From: Chloroflexota bacterium
Lineage (GTDB): Bacteria > Chloroflexota > Limnocylindria > Limnocylindrales > CSP1-4
Direction of reading: 5' to 3'
Length of the DNA: 5,410 bases
Assembly (NCBI GenBank): GCA_013695505.1
Contig: JACDAH010000533.1
Coordinates: 1 to 5,410 of the forward strand
The notes beneath the pieces are model-generated. The model was not told where the DNA came from, searched no databases, and was given only the letters and a program-made list of their open reading frames with translations. The position numbers and the translations under genes are program-made. Below, piece after piece: positions 4,779-5,410 of this stretch (positions within the stretch are counted from its first letter, which is position 1; each line of letters opens with the position of its first letter).

Positions 4779-4826
4779 TCGTTTACACCGAGAAGGTCAC
4801 TGGTTCGAGCCCCGTACCGTCCACCA
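4779..4826 (+). pseudogene. 3' fragment of a tRNA-Val (anticodon UAC) gene, candidate attachment site
   Basis: The sequence matches a tRNA from the anticodon loop to the CCA end. The loop TTTACAC (4782-4788, anticodon TAC at 4784-4786) is followed by the 3' anticodon stem CGAGA, variable region AGGTC (4794-4798), T-stem ACTGG, T-loop TTCGAGC (4804-4810), 3' acceptor strand ACCGTCC (4816-4822), discriminator A and CCA (4824-4826). The 5' half is absent. There is no GGACGGT acceptor strand or D-arm upstream, and only three anticodon-stem pairs remain (TCG with CGA). One T-stem pair is also broken (T4801 opposite C4813). It is thus not a functional tRNA. Such 3' fragments are typical duplicates left at one end of elements that integrate into tRNA genes. 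If so, the element lies to the left and the intact tRNA-Val is beyond the window. Confidence 0.75.
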
Positions 4827-4907
4827 GCTTCGAACCGGCGAGCCACCTCAAGCTCACGTCAACCCAAACTGACACGAAGTTGCAGCGCGAAACGGCCTGG
4901 CCGCAAT

Positions 4908-4927
4908 GTGGCGGGAGACGCCGCCAC
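4908..4927 (+). repeat. First hairpin in the leader of the secreted-protein gene
   Basis: GTGGCGG (4908-4914) pairs perfectly with CCGCCAC (4921-4927) across a 6-base loop. It lies 14 bases before a second perfect hairpin, in the 72-90 bases upstream of the secreted-protein start. The two may form a structured 5' leader or a terminator for upstream transcripts. Confidence 0.4.
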
Positions 4928-4940
4928 GGACTCTGTGAGT

Positions 4941-4959
4941 ATTCGTCGGGGGGACGAAT
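4941..4959 (+). repeat. Second leader hairpin with an all-G loop
   Basis: ATTCGTC (4941-4947) pairs perfectly with GACGAAT (4953-4959) around a loop of five G's. The repeat ends 39 bases before the ATG at 4999. It may be an operator (inverted 7-mers, 12-base centre spacing) or an RNA element. Function is not known. Confidence 0.4.
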
Positions 4960-4998
4960 CTGTCCCTGTCCCGGTCGTGCCCAAACCCGAGGTCGACG

Positions 4999-5410
4999 AT
5001 GCTTCGCTGGTCCGCGCGTCTCGCGCTTCTCCTTTCTGTCGTCCTCGGCAGCTCCGTGCTGGCGCCTGCCACGGGAGCGGCCACTCCGCCATCCGGCGTT
5101 GTCAGTACGGCCAATCCGAGTGTTTCCTGGACCGGACCGGCGAAGACCGCCAGCACTGCCGGCCCGTCTGATCTCGAGTGCGCGGCCCCGGCGAGCCCGC
5201 CGCTCCCCGGCGGATATTGCGACGACTTCGGCCTCACGGTTGATATTCCGACGACCTACTGGGCCACCCACAGCGGCGGCGTCCAGATCGACCTGACGGG
5301 TCTGCCGCCGGCCAATGACTACGACTTCTATGTCTATGATCGGAACGGTAGCGAGGTCGCGTCAGCGGGCCTTCCGGGCGGGGTCGAGTCGGCCCTCATC
5401 CCGTGCGCCG
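4999..5410 (+). CDS. Secreted protein with signal peptide, C-terminus beyond the window
   Basis: The frame is open from ATG 4999 to the right edge (137 residues seen). The start has GAGG (4989-4992) with 6-base spacing. Residues 1-27 form a classical Sec signal peptide: MLRWSAR, a Leu/Val-rich core, then APATGA with cleavage likely near residues 27-28. A Pro/Ser/Thr/Ala-rich linker follows (28-72). A beta-type domain then begins with CDDFGLTVDIP (74-84) and includes GVQIDLTGLPPANDYDFYVY (94-113) and DRNGSEVASAG. The alternating Asp/Tyr/Phe pattern resembles pre-peptidase C-terminal (PPC-like) and related extracellular beta-sandwich domains. These act as appendages of secreted enzymes or surface proteins; this assignment is by pattern only. 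Cys61, Cys74 and Cys136 could form disulfides outside the cell. It lies just right of the tRNA remnant, so it may be ancestral chromosome rather than part of an inserted element. Confidence 0.8.
   Translation, partial: MLRWSARLALLLSVVLGSSVLAPATGAATPPSGVVSTANPSVSWTGPAKTASTAGPSDLECAAPASPPLPGGYCDDFGLTVDIPTTYWATHSGGVQIDLTGLPPANDYDFYVYDRNGSEVASAGLPGGVESALIPCA

Noticed and set aside
4779..4826. A complete tRNA gene
   Set aside because: No 5' acceptor strand complementary to ACCGTCC and no D-arm were found upstream, and the anticodon stem is only half present.
4783..5271. Minus-strand frame ending in DGTGLEPVTFSV
   Set aside because: That ending is the usual translation artefact of the antisense T-arm of a tRNA, and the rest is antisense to the secreted-protein gene.
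1..5410. CRISPR array or insertion sequence
   Set aside because: No regularly spaced direct repeats and no transposase or integrase motifs were seen.

Overview
This is a high-GC bacterial window with short, tightly packed genes. The gene set is a DUF1622 membrane protein, a LigC/LigD-like ATP-dependent DNA ligase relic, an NTF2-like protein, a GNAT acetyltransferase and a secreted protein with an Asp/Tyr-rich beta segment. This fits a soil or freshwater Chloroflexota (Limnocylindria-like) or a similar high-GC lineage. The taxonomy is inference from protein resemblance only; there is no marker gene in the window.

Layout. Positions 1-58 may be the tail of a gene entering from the left. A perfect 14-bp hairpin (81-113) follows and also closes a minus-strand micro-gene (127-228). 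A 382-bp intergenic region with structured leader candidates separates it from two tandem plus-strand micro-genes (611-694, 734-823). The three micro-genes encode related 27-33 residue membrane or signal-like peptides, each with a strong Shine-Dalgarno sequence. A hairpin (835-865) separates the last one from a divergent signal peptidase II (lspA-like, 894-1427). A GNAT gene (1529-2011, minus) converges on it. Next comes a broken ATP-dependent DNA ligase gene (about 2062-2773), whose stop overlaps (ATGA) the start of an NTF2-like/SnoaL-like gene (2770-3237). A mostly empty 417-bp stretch follows, with a weak possible small ORF at 3489-3587. A 74-residue hypothetical gene lies on the minus strand (3655-3879), and a DUF1622 membrane protein on the plus strand (4147-4527). 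A 3' fragment of a tRNA-Val(UAC) gene, including CCA, lies at 4779-4826. The window ends inside a secreted protein gene (4999 to the right edge).

How it fits together. The most interesting unit is the three-member peptide family beside an intramembrane-type signal peptidase homologue. The peptides look like almost bare signal peptides with short tails that all begin Ala-Pro if cut at the Ala-X-Ala-like site. They are plausible exported signals or small membrane effectors, but no function can be proved here. The tRNA fragment suggests the right end of a past tRNA-targeted integration. In that case most of the window to its left would be accessory DNA. The decayed ligase gene and the scattered small genes are compatible with that reading.
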